Source of the DNA: Actinomadura roseirufa | GTDB lineage: Bacteria; Actinomycetota; Actinomycetes; Streptosporangiales; Streptosporangiaceae | Assembly: GCF_900659635.1 (NCBI RefSeq) | Contig: NZ_CAACVB010000032.1 | Coordinates: 1 to 51,123, forward strand | Length of the DNA stretch: 51,123 nt | Direction of reading: 5' to 3' | Part shown: positions 23,526 through 32,705 of the stretch, one piece after another | How positions within the stretch are numbered: the stretch's first letter is position 1 | How the letters are laid out: the number at the start of each line of letters is the position of its first letter | Notes under the pieces: model-generated | The model's input: the letters and a program-made list of their open reading frames with translations, nothing else | What the model was told of the DNA's origin: nothing | Databases searched by the model: none | Position numbers and translations under genes: made by a program

Positions 23526-24179
23526 TCATTCCGGTAGGCGCAGGACCAGCCGGGCAGTGAACCCTCCGTGCAGGGCCGCCTTCGCGGAACGCTGCTGTTC
23601 GAGTTCACCGAGGGTGATGCCGTGGAGCGAGGCCAGAGCGTGGACGACCTCCAGCAGGTCGGCGAGTTCGGCCGGGTCTCCGGTCGCGACGTACTCGCCG
23701 GCCTCTTCGTAGAGCTTGGCCCGAAGCAGGGCCGGGTACTCGTCGGCGTCGGCGGTGCGGAAGTCCGCAGCGCGACCGGTCTCCTGGATGATCTCGGGGA
23801 TGCGGTCCCGGACGAGTTTCTCGCTCCGGCCGCCCCCTTCCCTGACAGAGTGCCGTGTGATGCCGTGTCGGCGATCGAGGGACTGGACCCATTTCACGGC
23901 GACCGCCGCCGTCTGGACCAGCTCGGTGCGCAGCTTCTCCGGTTCGGACTCGGCCAGCGCCTCGAAGAACTCTTCGGTGAGAATGTGCCGCCAGGTCAGC
24001 CGACCTCGCGACCACGCCGCGCCGCATTCCTCCTTGGCGGATTCCGCGTGTTCTGTGAACTCTGGTCCGCTGCCGTCGGGAAACTCCTGGACACCCCACA
24101 TTTGGTCTTGTGCGGCGCGTTCGTCGGCGATATCGGCCAGCACCCGCGTCAGGGACCCTGGTTCTTGATCTTTCTGCAT
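23526..24179 (-). CDS. Two-half MazG-like nucleotide pyrophosphohydrolase
   Basis: 217 residues from the ATG at 24179; an ATG at 24209 is an alternative, as GGAGGAGG lies between them at long spacing. The C-terminal half (about 121-217) is an all-alpha NTP-pyrophosphatase of the phosphoribosyl-ATP/MazG-like type: [16 protein letters not shown], then KLYEEAGEY (Glu158, Glu159, Glu162) and [12 protein letters not shown] (Glu171, Asp174), the metal-binding helices. The N-terminal half (about 12-104) also looks MazG-related, with [12 protein letters not shown] and [15 protein letters not shown]. So it appears to be a tandem of two pyrophosphatase-like units, the first diverged. Role: house-cleaning or signalling-nucleotide hydrolysis. 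It is 77 bp downstream of the paralog-1 gene. Confidence 0.8.
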   Translation of the reverse strand: MQKDQEPGSLTRVLADIADERAAQDQMWGVQEFPDGSGPEFTEHAESAKEECGAAWSRGRLTWRHILTEEFFEALAESEPEKLRTELVQTAAVAVKWVQSLDRRHGITRHSVREGGGRSEKLVRDRIPEIIQETGRAADFRTADADEYPALLRAKLYEEAGEYVATGDPAELADLLEVVHALASLHGITLGELEQQRSAKAALHGGFTARLVLRLPE

Positions 24180-24255
24180 ATCAATCGACGTTAGCCGCCT
24201 CCTCCGCATGGCGACGGCTTCCGGCCGAGGCCACGCCCTGGCGCCGCCTTGCCGG

Positions 24256-25161
24256 TCAGCCTGGGGTAGGGGAGCCGTCGGGTTCGCAGATGAGCAGGTC
24301 GTGCAGGATGGGCGGCAGTTCGTCCCAGAGCCATTCGTTCAGTGTGCCGGGGAAATCGTCCGGTGCTCTGATGCTGAGGCGGCGGGGCGACTCCTCGATC
24401 AGGCGCACGGGGACCGGGCCGTCGTCCCACATGGGGTCGCGGGCTCCCCAGAACGCTGCGAAGTCCTCACCGGTCAGCGGGATCTCTGAGGGGAGGACAT
24501 GGTCTCCCGGGTGCCTGCCGAGAGGGAGCAGACGCTGCGCGGTCGTCCGCAGGATGTTGAGGGCCGCCACGTCGTGGGGGCAGGCCACGTCGGTGATCTC
24601 CAGTTCGGGCAGCCCGAACCGGTGGAGGCCCCGCGTCGTGAGGTCGACGCAGGTACATCCGTCGATGTCGTCATCGTCGGCCGGGCAGTGGCCGGCGTTG
24701 CGGTAGGGAGGCAGGGACGCGCCGAGCCAGCCGTCGGCGAGCCTGAACTCGTCGAGGGCGCTGACGGGGTCGGCCGGGAGAACCTGGCCCGAGTCCAGAT
24801 CGATGGGGACGCCGCAGAGCGTTTCGGCGATGGCCTTGGCGGTGGCGCGCGCGAGGTGGAGGCCGAGAGGCAGGTCGCCCGCCGGCAGTTCCGAGGCGAT
24901 GCCGATATGCCAGTCGGCGCGGAGGATCTTCGCGCGGTCGTCCTCGTCGGCGGCCGCGGCGCGGCTGAGATCCCACGCGGAGTCCGCGGCCCGGCTCGGG
25001 GTGATCTTCAGAGACGGTGTGCCGAGGCGCTCGGTCGCCGCGGTGGTGAACGGGGCCGGAAGCGCCCGGCGGAGAAGCGCGGGAAGGTCGGTGGGCAGGC
25101 GGTCGGCGGCGACGGCGAAACCACTGATGATCATCGCGGGCACCATGATGGTGACGGGCAT
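24256..25161 (-). CDS. Unknown protein, paralog 1 of an in-window pair
   Basis: 301 residues from the ATG at 25161, with GAGGAGG upstream. It is clearly related to the protein at 38694-39653. Shared blocks are FAVAAD near the N-terminus, RLGTPSLKIT, a LARATAKAIAE helix, FRLADGWLG, DGCTCVDLTTRGLHRFGLPE and VACPHDVAALNILRTTA, then DFAAFWG and a final PDDFPGTLNEWLWDELP. Cysteines are conserved in both (HC/RC, CxC and ACPHD), giving a possible metal site with the His of CPHD. I cannot assign the family or a function. A conserved upstream element lies at 25223-25250. The MazG-like gene follows 77 bp downstream. Confidence 0.85.
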   Translation of the reverse strand: MPVTIMVPAMIISGFAVAADRLPTDLPALLRRALPAPFTTAATERLGTPSLKITPSRAADSAWDLSRAAAADEDDRAKILRADWHIGIASELPAGDLPLGLHLARATAKAIAETLCGVPIDLDSGQVLPADPVSALDEFRLADGWLGASLPPYRNAGHCPADDDDIDGCTCVDLTTRGLHRFGLPELEITDVACPHDVAALNILRTTAQRLLPLGRHPGDHVLPSEIPLTGEDFAAFWGARDPMWDDGPVPVRLIEESPRRLSIRAPDDFPGTLNEWLWDELPPILHDLLICEPDGSPTPG

Positions 25162-25222
25162 GACAGCCTCCTCGGGACGGACCGATGCGTGTGTCCAGCT
25201 TCGAGGAGTTGGCGAGGCACGG

Positions 25223-25250
25223 GAAGTGGAATGGAATTCTGTGGAAAACC
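25223..25250 (-). promoter_or_regulatory. Shared upstream element, copy C
   Basis: Reading on the minus strand: TTTTCCACA, then AGAAT-TCC-ATTCC (GAAT/ATTC arms) and CACTTC. It starts 62 bp upstream of the paralog-1 ATG. Compare copies at 34725-34750, 39711-39739 and 43704-43731. Confidence 0.65.
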
Positions 25251-25309
25251 GCGGGGGTGATGTCCCGGATGTCGTTTATCTTGTTAATATTCGCGCTTTG
25301 GGGGCCTTG

Positions 25310-26533
25310 CTAGAAGGCGCACGGAAGGGTTTTGATTCCGTTGATGAAGCTGGCTCGCTGCCGGACCGGCGGTGCCGTGGAGTGGAGACCGGGAAGCCGT
25401 GTGTACAGTTCACGCAGCAGCACGGTGATCTCGCGACGCGCCAGATGAGCGCCAAGGCAGAAATGGGGGCCGGGGGCTCCGAACCCGAGGTGCGGGTTGG
25501 GAGAACGGGTGATGTCGAAGGAGTGCGGATCCTTGAACACGCTCTCGTCGCGGTTGGCCGAGTTGTAGTAGAGCACCACCCGTTCACCCGATCGATAGGT
25601 CTGCCCCAGCAACTCGTAGTCGCGGGTGAGGGTGCGGCGCATCCACGTTACCGGTGTCGAGTAGCGGACGACCTCGTCGACCGCGCCGGGCAGATGCCCC
25701 TCCAGATCGGCGAGGAGGATCTCCCGCTGGGCCGGATGGGTCGTGAGCAGGGCGAGAGCGTGCGAGAGCGCGTTGCGGGTCGTCTCGTTGCCGGCCACCA
25801 CCAGAAGCGAGAAGAAGCGCGCCAGTTCGAGTTCGGTCAGCGCTTCCCCATCGACGTTGGCATGCGTCAGAGCGGTGACGAGATCGTCGGCGGGGTTCTC
25901 GCGGCGATGACGACTTAGATCCTCCATGAGTCCGTGGAAGTAGGAGAGCTTCTCCTTCAGCGTCGCCGAGCGGTCCTTCCCGTCAGGGCCCACATAGTCC
26001 GGGTCCCCGATCGCGAGGATCGCGTTGGTGGCATCGATGACGCCCCCGTAGGCCGAGTCGGGGATGCCCATCATGGAGCAGATGATCCGCAAGGGCATGG
26101 GCACGGCCACATGTTCGACGAAGTCGCACGCGCCGCGTTCGGTCAGGTCGTCGACGATGCCGCGCGCCAGAACGGTCACATCACCCGCGACGCGCTGGAC
26201 CATGCGCGGGGTGAAGGCGCGGGAGACGATCCTGCGGAGCCTGGCGTGCCGGGGGTCGTCCAGGCTGATCATCGATCCGGCGAACTCGGCGATCTGTGGC
26301 GGCGGGTCGATGAGGCTGACGGCGCTCGGCTGGGAGCTGAACGCCTCGGGGTTCCTGCTCGCCTCGCTGACCTGCTCGTACCGAGTGAGCGCGTAGAAAC
26401 CGGGCTGGTCGGAGATCGGGCAGAACACCCGCCCGCCGGCCGCGCGCAGAGCACTGAAATGCTCATCACGCTCGGGCAGCGGCCTGGCCCAGAAGCCAAG
26501 ATCGGGTAACTGCGTCTCGACGAGGGAGGGCAT
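25310..26533 (-). CDS. Cytochrome P450, CYP124/125/142-like
   Basis: 407 residues from the ATG at 26533; a GTG at 26572 would add 13. P450 landmarks appear in order: I-helix VVAGNETTRNALSHAL with the acid/Thr pair (E-T-T variant of the usual pattern), EVVRYSTP (ExxR region), PHSFDITRSPNPHLGFG, and the heme loop FGAPGPHFCLGAHLARRE with the axial Cys. The GNETTRNA helix and HFCLGAHLARREI loop recall actinobacterial CYP124/125/142 enzymes that hydroxylate steroid or branched-lipid side chains. That grouping is tentative. No redox partner is adjacent, but one is encoded at 30161-31789. Confidence 0.92.
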   Translation of the reverse strand: MPSLVETQLPDLGFWARPLPERDEHFSALRAAGGRVFCPISDQPGFYALTRYEQVSEASRNPEAFSSQPSAVSLIDPPPQIAEFAGSMISLDDPRHARLRRIVSRAFTPRMVQRVAGDVTVLARGIVDDLTERGACDFVEHVAVPMPLRIICSMMGIPDSAYGGVIDATNAILAIGDPDYVGPDGKDRSATLKEKLSYFHGLMEDLSRHRRENPADDLVTALTHANVDGEALTELELARFFSLLVVAGNETTRNALSHALALLTTHPAQREILLADLEGHLPGAVDEVVRYSTPVTWMRRTLTRDYELLGQTYRSGERVVLYYNSANRDESVFKDPHSFDITRSPNPHLGFGAPGPHFCLGAHLARREITVLLRELYTRLPGLHSTAPPVRQRASFINGIKTLPCAF

Positions 26534-26777
26534 CGGGGGGAGCCGCCTTCCGCTGGGGGAGTCGCCGTCCACAGGCTAACGCGGCCACCCTCAGAATGCG
26601 ATCACTCACGCCGGCGGTGCGGTCGTGCCGGCTCCGCGGGTACCGATGAGGGCGCGCGCGGGCGGGGTCCACGCCCGCCCGCCGCGCACCGAAACCGTGG
26701 GCCGGACGGAGCGCTCGCCACGCGGCTCGCAATGGAAGCGAAGCGCAGGCGGCGCGACCCGCCGGACCTGATCGCCG

Positions 26778-28061
26778 TCAGCGAGCGGAGATGTCCGCGT
26801 AGTGACGCTCGTTCGGACCCACGTACACCTGGCGCGGACGCCCGATCTTGGTGGTGTTGTCGTTCATCATCTCCCGCCACTGGGCGATCCAGCCGGGGAG
26901 CCTGCCGAGGGCGAAGAGGACGGTGAACGCGTTGGTGGGGAAGCCCATCGCCTTGTAGATGACGCCCGTGTAGAAGTCGACGTTCGGGTAGAGCTTGCGC
27001 TCGACGAAGTAGTCGTCGCTGAGGGCGACCTCCTCCAAGCGCATGGCGAGGTCCAGGAGCGGGTCCGACTTGCCGAGCGCCTCCAGCACCTTGCCGGTCG
27101 CCTGCTTCACGACCGCGGCGCGCGGATCGTAGTTGCGGTAGACGCGGTGGCCGAAGCCCATCAGCTTGACGCCGGGCTCCTTGTCCTTGACGCGCCGCAC
27201 GAACGAGTCGACGTTGTCGCCGTTCTCGTGAATGCGCTCCAGCATCTCCAGGACGGCCTGGTTAGCGCCACCGTGCAGGGGACCGAAGAGGGCGTCGACG
27301 CCCGCCGAGACAGAGGAGAACAGGTTCGCCTGGCTGGACCCGACCAGCCGTACCGTCGAGGTGGAACAGTTCTGCTCGTGGTCGGCGTGCAGGACGAACA
27401 GCATGTCGAGCACCCGGACGATCTCTGGGTCGACCTCGTACGGCTGCGTGGGCAGCCCGAACGTCATCCGGAGGAAGTTCTCCACGTATCCGAGGGAGTT
27501 GTCCGGGTAGAGCAGCGGCTGACCGATGGAGGTCTTGTACGCGTACGCGGCGATGGTGGGCAGCTTCGCGATGAGCCGGATGCTGGATCGATCCACCTGG
27601 TCCGGATCGAACGGGTCGAGGCTGTCCTGGTAGAAGGTCGACAGGGCGCTGACGGCGGACGACAGGACCGCCATCGGGTGCGCGCGACGCGGGAAGGCCG
27701 AGAAGAACGCACGGAACTTCTCGTCCAGCAGCGTGTGCTTGCGGACGCTGTCGGTGAACTCCGACAGCTGGTCGGTCGTCGGCAGCTCGCCGTAGATGAG
27801 CAGGTAGGCGACTTCGAGGAAGGACGATTTCTCCGCCAGCTCCTCGATCGGGTAGCCCCGGTAGCGCAGGATCCCCGCCTCACCGTCGATGTAGGTGATC
27901 GCCGACGTGGTGGACGCGGTGTTGGTGAAACCGGGATCGAGGGTGACGTAGCCGGTCTCCTTCAGAAGGTTGCCGACCACCAGCCCCGAAGGTCCCTCCG
28001 TCGCCTCCGTCGCCTCCAGGGGCACCCGGCCGCCCGCGTGGTTGAGTTCGAAATCCGACAT
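26778..28061 (-). CDS. gltA: Citrate synthase, type I
   Basis: 427 residues, normal for type I (hexameric, bacterial) citrate synthases, ATG at 28061 with GGGAG upstream. It condenses acetyl-CoA and oxaloacetate to citrate in the cytoplasmic TCA cycle. Catalytic and substrate residues are present: HADHEQNCSTSTVR (225-238), the active-site His263 in PLHGGANQA, and His305 in GFGHRVYRNYDPRA. The C-terminal NVDFYTGV and GWIAQWREM segments are also typical. Monocistronic; the gene upstream is divergent (TenA-like) across a 129-bp gap. Confidence 0.97.
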   Translation of the reverse strand: MSDFELNHAGGRVPLEATEATEGPSGLVVGNLLKETGYVTLDPGFTNTASTTSAITYIDGEAGILRYRGYPIEELAEKSSFLEVAYLLIYGELPTTDQLSEFTDSVRKHTLLDEKFRAFFSAFPRRAHPMAVLSSAVSALSTFYQDSLDPFDPDQVDRSSIRLIAKLPTIAAYAYKTSIGQPLLYPDNSLGYVENFLRMTFGLPTQPYEVDPEIVRVLDMLFVLHADHEQNCSTSTVRLVGSSQANLFSSVSAGVDALFGPLHGGANQAVLEMLERIHENGDNVDSFVRRVKDKEPGVKLMGFGHRVYRNYDPRAAVVKQATGKVLEALGKSDPLLDLAMRLEEVALSDDYFVERKLYPNVDFYTGVIYKAMGFPTNAFTVLFALGRLPGWIAQWREMMNDNTTKIGRPRQVYVGPNERHYADISAR

Positions 28062-28190
28062 GCTCGCTCGCTCCCAACTCCGTCCACACCTGCGTAGACG
28101 TTCCGACTTTCATCGTATCCACGTGATCACATGGGCCTTCCCGGGCCCGTATCGTTGACGGAGGGCCCGGAGAGGTGCTCCGGTAGGGGC

Positions 28191-28853
28191 ATGACCGACG
28201 ACAACGCCGCCGAACTCCTCGCGCGTGCCCGCCGCGAGGTCTCGGCCGCCGGCACGGGCAACCGCTTCCTCGATCTTCTTGAAGCGGGGCGGTTGCCCCG
28301 AGAACGCCTGGTCTGGCTGGCTGGAGAGGAGTATCGGATCGTCCGTAGTGATCGGCGCAGTTTCGCCCTGTTGGCCGCCCGCTTTCCGGATTCGCCCGCC
28401 GGCGACCTGTTCCTCGCTCTCGCCCAAGGGGAGGGGGAAGCGCTCCGGCTGCTCGGCCGCTTCGCCGAAGCGCTCGGTGAAAGTGAGAAGAATCTCAGCG
28501 TCTACGAACCGCGTCCGTTCGCGCAGGCGTACCCCGCCTATCTGGCACAGAGGGCCGCCTTCGGGACGGCGGCCGAGGTCGCCTTGGCCATGCTCGCCAA
28601 CCTGGAGGAGTGGGGAGGGTTCTGTGGGCGGGCCGCCGCGGCGTTGCGCGCCCACTATGGGTTCGATGAGGAGTCCGTGGGCTTCTTCAGCTTCTTCGCC
28701 GAGTCACCGCCCGGGTTCGAGGAGCAGGCGCTCGCCGTCGTCGCCGCCGGGCTCGCGGCGGGAGAGGACCCTCGGGAGATCGCCCGCGCGGCACGTCTGC
28801 TCCATGCGTACGAGACCGCCTTCTGGGACGCGCTCGCGGAAGACCTGACCTGA
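28191..28853 (+). CDS. TenA/PqqC-fold (heme-oxygenase-like) protein
   Basis: 220 residues, ATG at 28191, preceded by GTAGGGG. The pattern is that of the all-helical TenA-like fold: GNRFLDLLEAGRLPRERLVWLAGEEYRIVRSDRRSF, a GDLFLALAQGEGEALRLL helix, LSVYEPRPFAQAYPAYLAQ, and a C-terminal ARLLHAYETAFWDALAEDL. The active-site Cys of thiaminase II at the usual mid-protein position is not evident, so thiaminase activity is doubtful. The family also includes PqqC and regulators. It shares a divergent promoter region with citrate synthase. TATCGT near 28150 could be its -10 box. Confidence 0.75.
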   Translation: MTDDNAAELLARARREVSAAGTGNRFLDLLEAGRLPRERLVWLAGEEYRIVRSDRRSFALLAARFPDSPAGDLFLALAQGEGEALRLLGRFAEALGESEKNLSVYEPRPFAQAYPAYLAQRAAFGTAAEVALAMLANLEEWGGFCGRAAAALRAHYGFDEESVGFFSFFAESPPGFEEQALAVVAAGLAAGEDPREIARAARLLHAYETAFWDALAEDLT

Positions 28854-28914
28854 GGGCCCGGCGCAGGGAGGCGCCGACATCCCCGGGTTCGTTGGCGGCC
28901 GGGACGGCGGAGGT

Positions 28915-30138
28915 TCAACGAGCGGGAGGAACCACTCCGTCGTACTCGACCTCGACGTGGCGAGGGCCGCGCAGAGTGGAGCTTGGGCGATACTCGGGCG
29001 GGTCCTTGACGAGGCGCGGATTGACCAGGCGGTGGGCGAGCTCACTGAGCGCGATCTGTGCCTCCAGGCGGGCTAGCGGCGCCCCAAAGCAGTGATGGAC
29101 GCCGCCACCGAAGCCCAGGTGCTGGTTGTAGGCACGGTCGGGGTCGAAACGGTCAGGATCCTTCGTATGGGCTGGATCACGGCTTCCCGAAGCGAGCGCC
29201 AGGACGATGGAGGAGCCCCGCGGGATGGTGACGCCCGCGATGGTGATGTCGTCGAGCGCGACGCGGTTCGGCAGGAACTGGATCGGCGGCTCGTAACGCA
29301 ACAGCTCTTCGACGAAATGGGGCACGAGGTCGGCCTCGTTGCGGAGCCGCTCGAGCAGGACCGGGTCGCGCAGCATGGTGAGCGTTCCATTGGCGATGAG
29401 GTTGACCGTGGTCTCGTGCCCGGCGACGAGGAGCAGGGCCGAGGTCGTGATCACCTCGATGTCCGACATGGGCCCGTCGGGTCCCTTGTAGGTGACCAGC
29501 CCGGACAGGATGTCGTCCCCCGGCCTGTCCCGATGCGCGTTGGCGAGTTCGGCCAGATACTTCCCCAGCGCGAGGATCGCGGCCTGGCGTCGCCCGGCCC
29601 GCTCCTCCTGGTCGCCTTCCCCGGGGCCGAGGGTCTCGACGATCTCCTCGGCCCACTGATGGAAGCGCGGCTCGTCCTCGCGGGGCACCCCGAGCAGATG
29701 ACAGATCACCGTGACCGGGAACGGATAGGCGATGTCGTCGACGACGTCGGCGCGCCCGCGGTCCGCGATGCCGTCGATCAGCCCCGTGATGATCTCGCGG
29801 AGCTCGCCCTCCATGCCGGCGACCTTGCCCGGAGTGTCCGGCGGTCCGAAGTGCCGCATCGTCAGCCGGCGGAGCCGGTCGTGCTCGGGCGGATCGAGGC
29901 CGATGAAGGCGGGCGGCAGCCCGTCCTGCTGCGGCGAGGGCGGGCTCGCCAGGTTGCGCCTATCGGAGCTGACCCGGGGATCGTGCAGCAGAGCGATGAT
30001 CTCCTCGTAGGTGCTCACGACGTACGAGCCGTCCTCCTGCAGTGACACCGGGGTACGGCGAAGCTCGGTGTACAGCGGATACGGGTCCGCTCTGCTGGAG
30101 AGCTTCTGGATCCGCTCATAGACACTCGTGGGCTTCAT
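28915..30138 (-). CDS. Cytochrome P450 with in-operon redox partner
   Basis: 407 residues, ATG at 30138, with AAGGGA upstream. I-helix LLVAGHETTVNLIANG, ExxR in EELLRYEPP, and heme loop FGGGVHHCFGAPLARLEA with axial Cys. The overall form is the actinobacterial CYP107/CYP105-like class used in secondary metabolism and xenobiotic oxidation; the exact family is not assigned. It starts 22 bp after the ferredoxin-reductase fusion ends, so the pair should be cotranscribed and work together as a two-protein monooxygenase. Confidence 0.93.
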   Translation of the reverse strand: MKPTSVYERIQKLSSRADPYPLYTELRRTPVSLQEDGSYVVSTYEEIIALLHDPRVSSDRRNLASPPSPQQDGLPPAFIGLDPPEHDRLRRLTMRHFGPPDTPGKVAGMEGELREIITGLIDGIADRGRADVVDDIAYPFPVTVICHLLGVPREDEPRFHQWAEEIVETLGPGEGDQEERAGRRQAAILALGKYLAELANAHRDRPGDDILSGLVTYKGPDGPMSDIEVITTSALLLVAGHETTVNLIANGTLTMLRDPVLLERLRNEADLVPHFVEELLRYEPPIQFLPNRVALDDITIAGVTIPRGSSIVLALASGSRDPAHTKDPDRFDPDRAYNQHLGFGGGVHHCFGAPLARLEAQIALSELAHRLVNPRLVKDPPEYRPSSTLRGPRHVEVEYDGVVPPAR

Positions 30139-30160
30139 GCCCGTCCCTTCCCTTCCTTGC

Positions 30161-31789
30161 TCAGTGCCGTGCCTCGTCCTGGATGTTGGCGAGCGCGACC
30201 CGGCGTTCGCCCGGGTCGTGGCCCGTCACCATGACGGTCGCCCCCTGAGCGGGCACGACCCGCTGTGAGACCTCCGCGGGAACAGGGCGTGCCCCGTCCT
30301 GGCGGTCGACCACCCGGAAATCGGGAGGGAACGGCGCGGCCTGCTCGATCAGGCGCCGGTAGAAGTCGAGCCAGAAGGCCTGATCGAAGGTGACGGCGGC
30401 GGTGATTCGCCCTTGATAGCCGTAGACGGCGACGAACCGGCGTTCCTCCACCGAGCCGTGGGCGATCACGACCTCGTCGGCGAAGGTCGGTACGCCCACG
30501 GACTTGATGTTGACGCCGAACTGGAGCGACCAGAAGACCGGCAGGGACAGGTGCGGCCACCGATGGGCCTGGTCGCTGAGCATGTTGTGGGCGGCGATCT
30601 CGGCCTGCGCGATGGCGTTGCCCCAGTGCTCCAGCGACATGAACTGGTAGTGGTACACGGGGTGCGGGAACCGTGCCACGTCACCGGCGACGAACACGTC
30701 GTCGGTGACCAGGCCGTTGACGTCGACGGCGCGGCACCCCGCGTCCGTCGCGACGCCCCAGGGCCCGGCCGCCAGCCCCGAGTTCCGCAACCACTCGACG
30801 TTGCGGACCGCGCCGAGCGCGATCACCGCGACGTCGGCCTCCACCATGCTGCCGTCCGAGAGCCGTGCCCCGGTCAGCCGGCCCTGGTCGTCTCCCTCCA
30901 GAGACGTGACCTTGACCTCGCAGCGCAGGTCGACGCCGTTCTCGCGTTGCAGATCCGCCGCGACCGCGCCGACCACCCCGCCCAGGGCCCCCACGAGCGG
31001 CGCCGCACCGGACTCGACGACGGTGACCGGCAGGTCGAGGCCACGGCACACCGAGGCCACCTCGGCCCCGGTGAAGCCGGCTCCGACGACCAGGACCCGC
31101 TTCACCCCGGCATCGAGCCGCTCCCGCAGCAACTCGGCCTCCTCCAGCGTGCGCAGGACGTGCACCCCGTCGAGTCCGGCCTCCGTCTCGTTGGGCCATC
31201 GCCTTGCCCGTGCGCCGGTGGCGATCAGCACCTTGTCGAAACCGATCCTCCGCCCGTCGGCCAGCCCCACCTGCTTGGCAGCGAGGTCGAGTCCGGTGGC
31301 CGGCGTCCCCGCGAGCCATTCGACCTCGATCTCACGGAGATGGGGCAGGGTGGTTCCTTCGGCGGAGACCCTTCCGGTCAGTACCTGTTTGGAGAGCGGT
31401 GGACGGTCGTAAGGCTGATGGTCCTCGTCTCCGATCAGAGTGAGCGAGCCCGTGAACCCGTCCCTGCGAAGCACTCCCGCCGCTCTGCCGCCGGCAAGGG
31501 AGGCACCGACGATGACGATCCTGCCGTTGCGTTTGAAGTCGTCGTCGCCCCCCGTCGGTGACGGAGGCAACTCCGGCCGGACCGTTCGATGCTGGGTGGT
31601 CATCCGGTCGACGTGCAGCGCTTGGACAGGGCACGCCGCCGCCGCGCGGAGCACCTGCTCGCGCTGATCGTCAGCGGGGTCGGGGTCGTACATGAGCGCT
31701 TCCCGGCCGCGCATCGTGAACACGTCCGGTGCCAGGAAGGCGCACTGTCCGTAGCCCTGACAGCGCGTGAGATCAACGACTACTCTCAC
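30161..31789 (-). CDS. Ferredoxin-ferredoxin reductase fusion
   Basis: 542 residues from a GTG at 31789 with GGGGGA six bases upstream; the GTG at 31825 would add twelve residues. Residues 1-65 are a small [3Fe-4S]-type ferredoxin: Cys10 and Cys16 (CQGYGQC) and Cys53 followed by Pro (AACPVQAL), with Tyr13 at the position where a [4Fe-4S] protein would have Cys. From about residue 90 follows an FAD/NAD(P)H reductase: IVIVGASLAGGRAA (FAD site), VLVVGAGFTGAEVAS (NAD(P) site), and the FAD-closing DVFVAGDVARFP. The fusion carries both electron-transfer steps for the downstream P450 in one chain. Confidence 0.92.
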   Translation of the reverse strand: MRVVVDLTRCQGYGQCAFLAPDVFTMRGREALMYDPDPADDQREQVLRAAAACPVQALHVDRMTTQHRTVRPELPPSPTGGDDDFKRNGRIVIVGASLAGGRAAGVLRRDGFTGSLTLIGDEDHQPYDRPPLSKQVLTGRVSAEGTTLPHLREIEVEWLAGTPATGLDLAAKQVGLADGRRIGFDKVLIATGARARRWPNETEAGLDGVHVLRTLEEAELLRERLDAGVKRVLVVGAGFTGAEVASVCRGLDLPVTVVESGAAPLVGALGGVVGAVAADLQRENGVDLRCEVKVTSLEGDDQGRLTGARLSDGSMVEADVAVIALGAVRNVEWLRNSGLAAGPWGVATDAGCRAVDVNGLVTDDVFVAGDVARFPHPVYHYQFMSLEHWGNAIAQAEIAAHNMLSDQAHRWPHLSLPVFWSLQFGVNIKSVGVPTFADEVVIAHGSVEERRFVAVYGYQGRITAAVTFDQAFWLDFYRRLIEQAAPFPPDFRVVDRQDGARPVPAEVSQRVVPAQGATVMVTGHDPGERRVALANIQDEARH

Positions 31790-31913
31790 GACGTTTCCCC
31801 CGTTGAACGCTGTGGTCGCACGCACACCAGGCAGATCAGTTCGGCTCTACCCGCCCCGTTCTTGTTGAAGTGGAGCGGAGGGTAATGAGATGGCATCCTC
31901 GTGACAGGAGGGA

Positions 31914-32588
31914 TCAGCCATTCTCCGCAGGCTCATGCCGTATGTGGGCGACGGTCAGATAGCCCCCGAGCACGAGGACCCACACGGGGAACACCATCTC
32001 CGCCCAGACGACACTGCTCACGAGCGTGAGCAGCACCAGCCCGGCGACGTAACCGAGCCAGGACAGCCAGCGGGGGAGAATCCCGAGACGGGTTCCGATG
32101 GTCGTGGTCGTCAGTGCGAACACACAGGCCATTCGCGGCGCGTACTCACGCAGCAGGCTCGACGTGAGGTGCCGTCCATAGTGGAAGAACTCGATCTTCT
32201 GGGACGTGTGCTCCACATCGTCGATCGTGGCCAGGAACGCGGTCGCCGTCGCACCGAAGACGAAGATCATCGCCACGTACAGGTAGCCCGCGCCCAGGAA
32301 GCCGGTCATGAAGAACCGGTCCTCCCGTCCCCCGACGAAGTCCCGCATGGCCCCCATGAACCACAGGAAGAAGATCCCCCCGAAGGGCAGCAGGACCAGG
32401 GCCGCCCGCAGCGCCCGGCGGTCCTCCGTGTTCGCGAGCCAGGTGGCCGCGTCGACCGGATGATCTGGAACCGCCCTGTGCACCAGGGCCATGGCGCCTC
32501 CGAGCGTGATGGCGGAGATGATGCCCGCGATGCCCGCGGCGCGGGGCGTCCGCAACGCCTTCGCCGGTGCTTCGGTACTACTCCGCAT
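31914..32588 (-). CDS. Four-helix integral membrane protein, unknown
   Basis: 224 residues from the ATG at 32588; TTG 32615 is an alternative. Hydrophobic segments: GIAGIISAITLGGAMAL, AALVLLPFGGIFFLWFMGAM, FLGAGYLYVAMIFVFGATAT, a region around ACVFALTTTTIGT and SWLGYVAGLVLLTLVSSVVW with FPVWVLVLGGYL, so about five or six passes. Conserved-looking motif GREDRFFMTGFLGAGY. It resembles uncharacterised actinobacterial DUF4386-like membrane proteins, not more closely assignable. It lies upstream of, and in the same orientation as, the ferredoxin-reductase fusion, with a 124-bp gap. Confidence 0.8.
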   Translation of the reverse strand: MRSSTEAPAKALRTPRAAGIAGIISAITLGGAMALVHRAVPDHPVDAATWLANTEDRRALRAALVLLPFGGIFFLWFMGAMRDFVGGREDRFFMTGFLGAGYLYVAMIFVFGATATAFLATIDDVEHTSQKIEFFHYGRHLTSSLLREYAPRMACVFALTTTTIGTRLGILPRWLSWLGYVAGLVLLTLVSSVVWAEMVFPVWVLVLGGYLTVAHIRHEPAENG

Positions 32589-32705
32589 CCGCCTCACCCC
32601 AGGAGGCTCTGACAACCCCGTTCACCTGTACGTATCCGACCGTTGCGCAGGGTAATCATCCCGGGGGCGGATCAAGCGGTTCCGCCTCGGAACGGCAGAC
32701 GAGGG

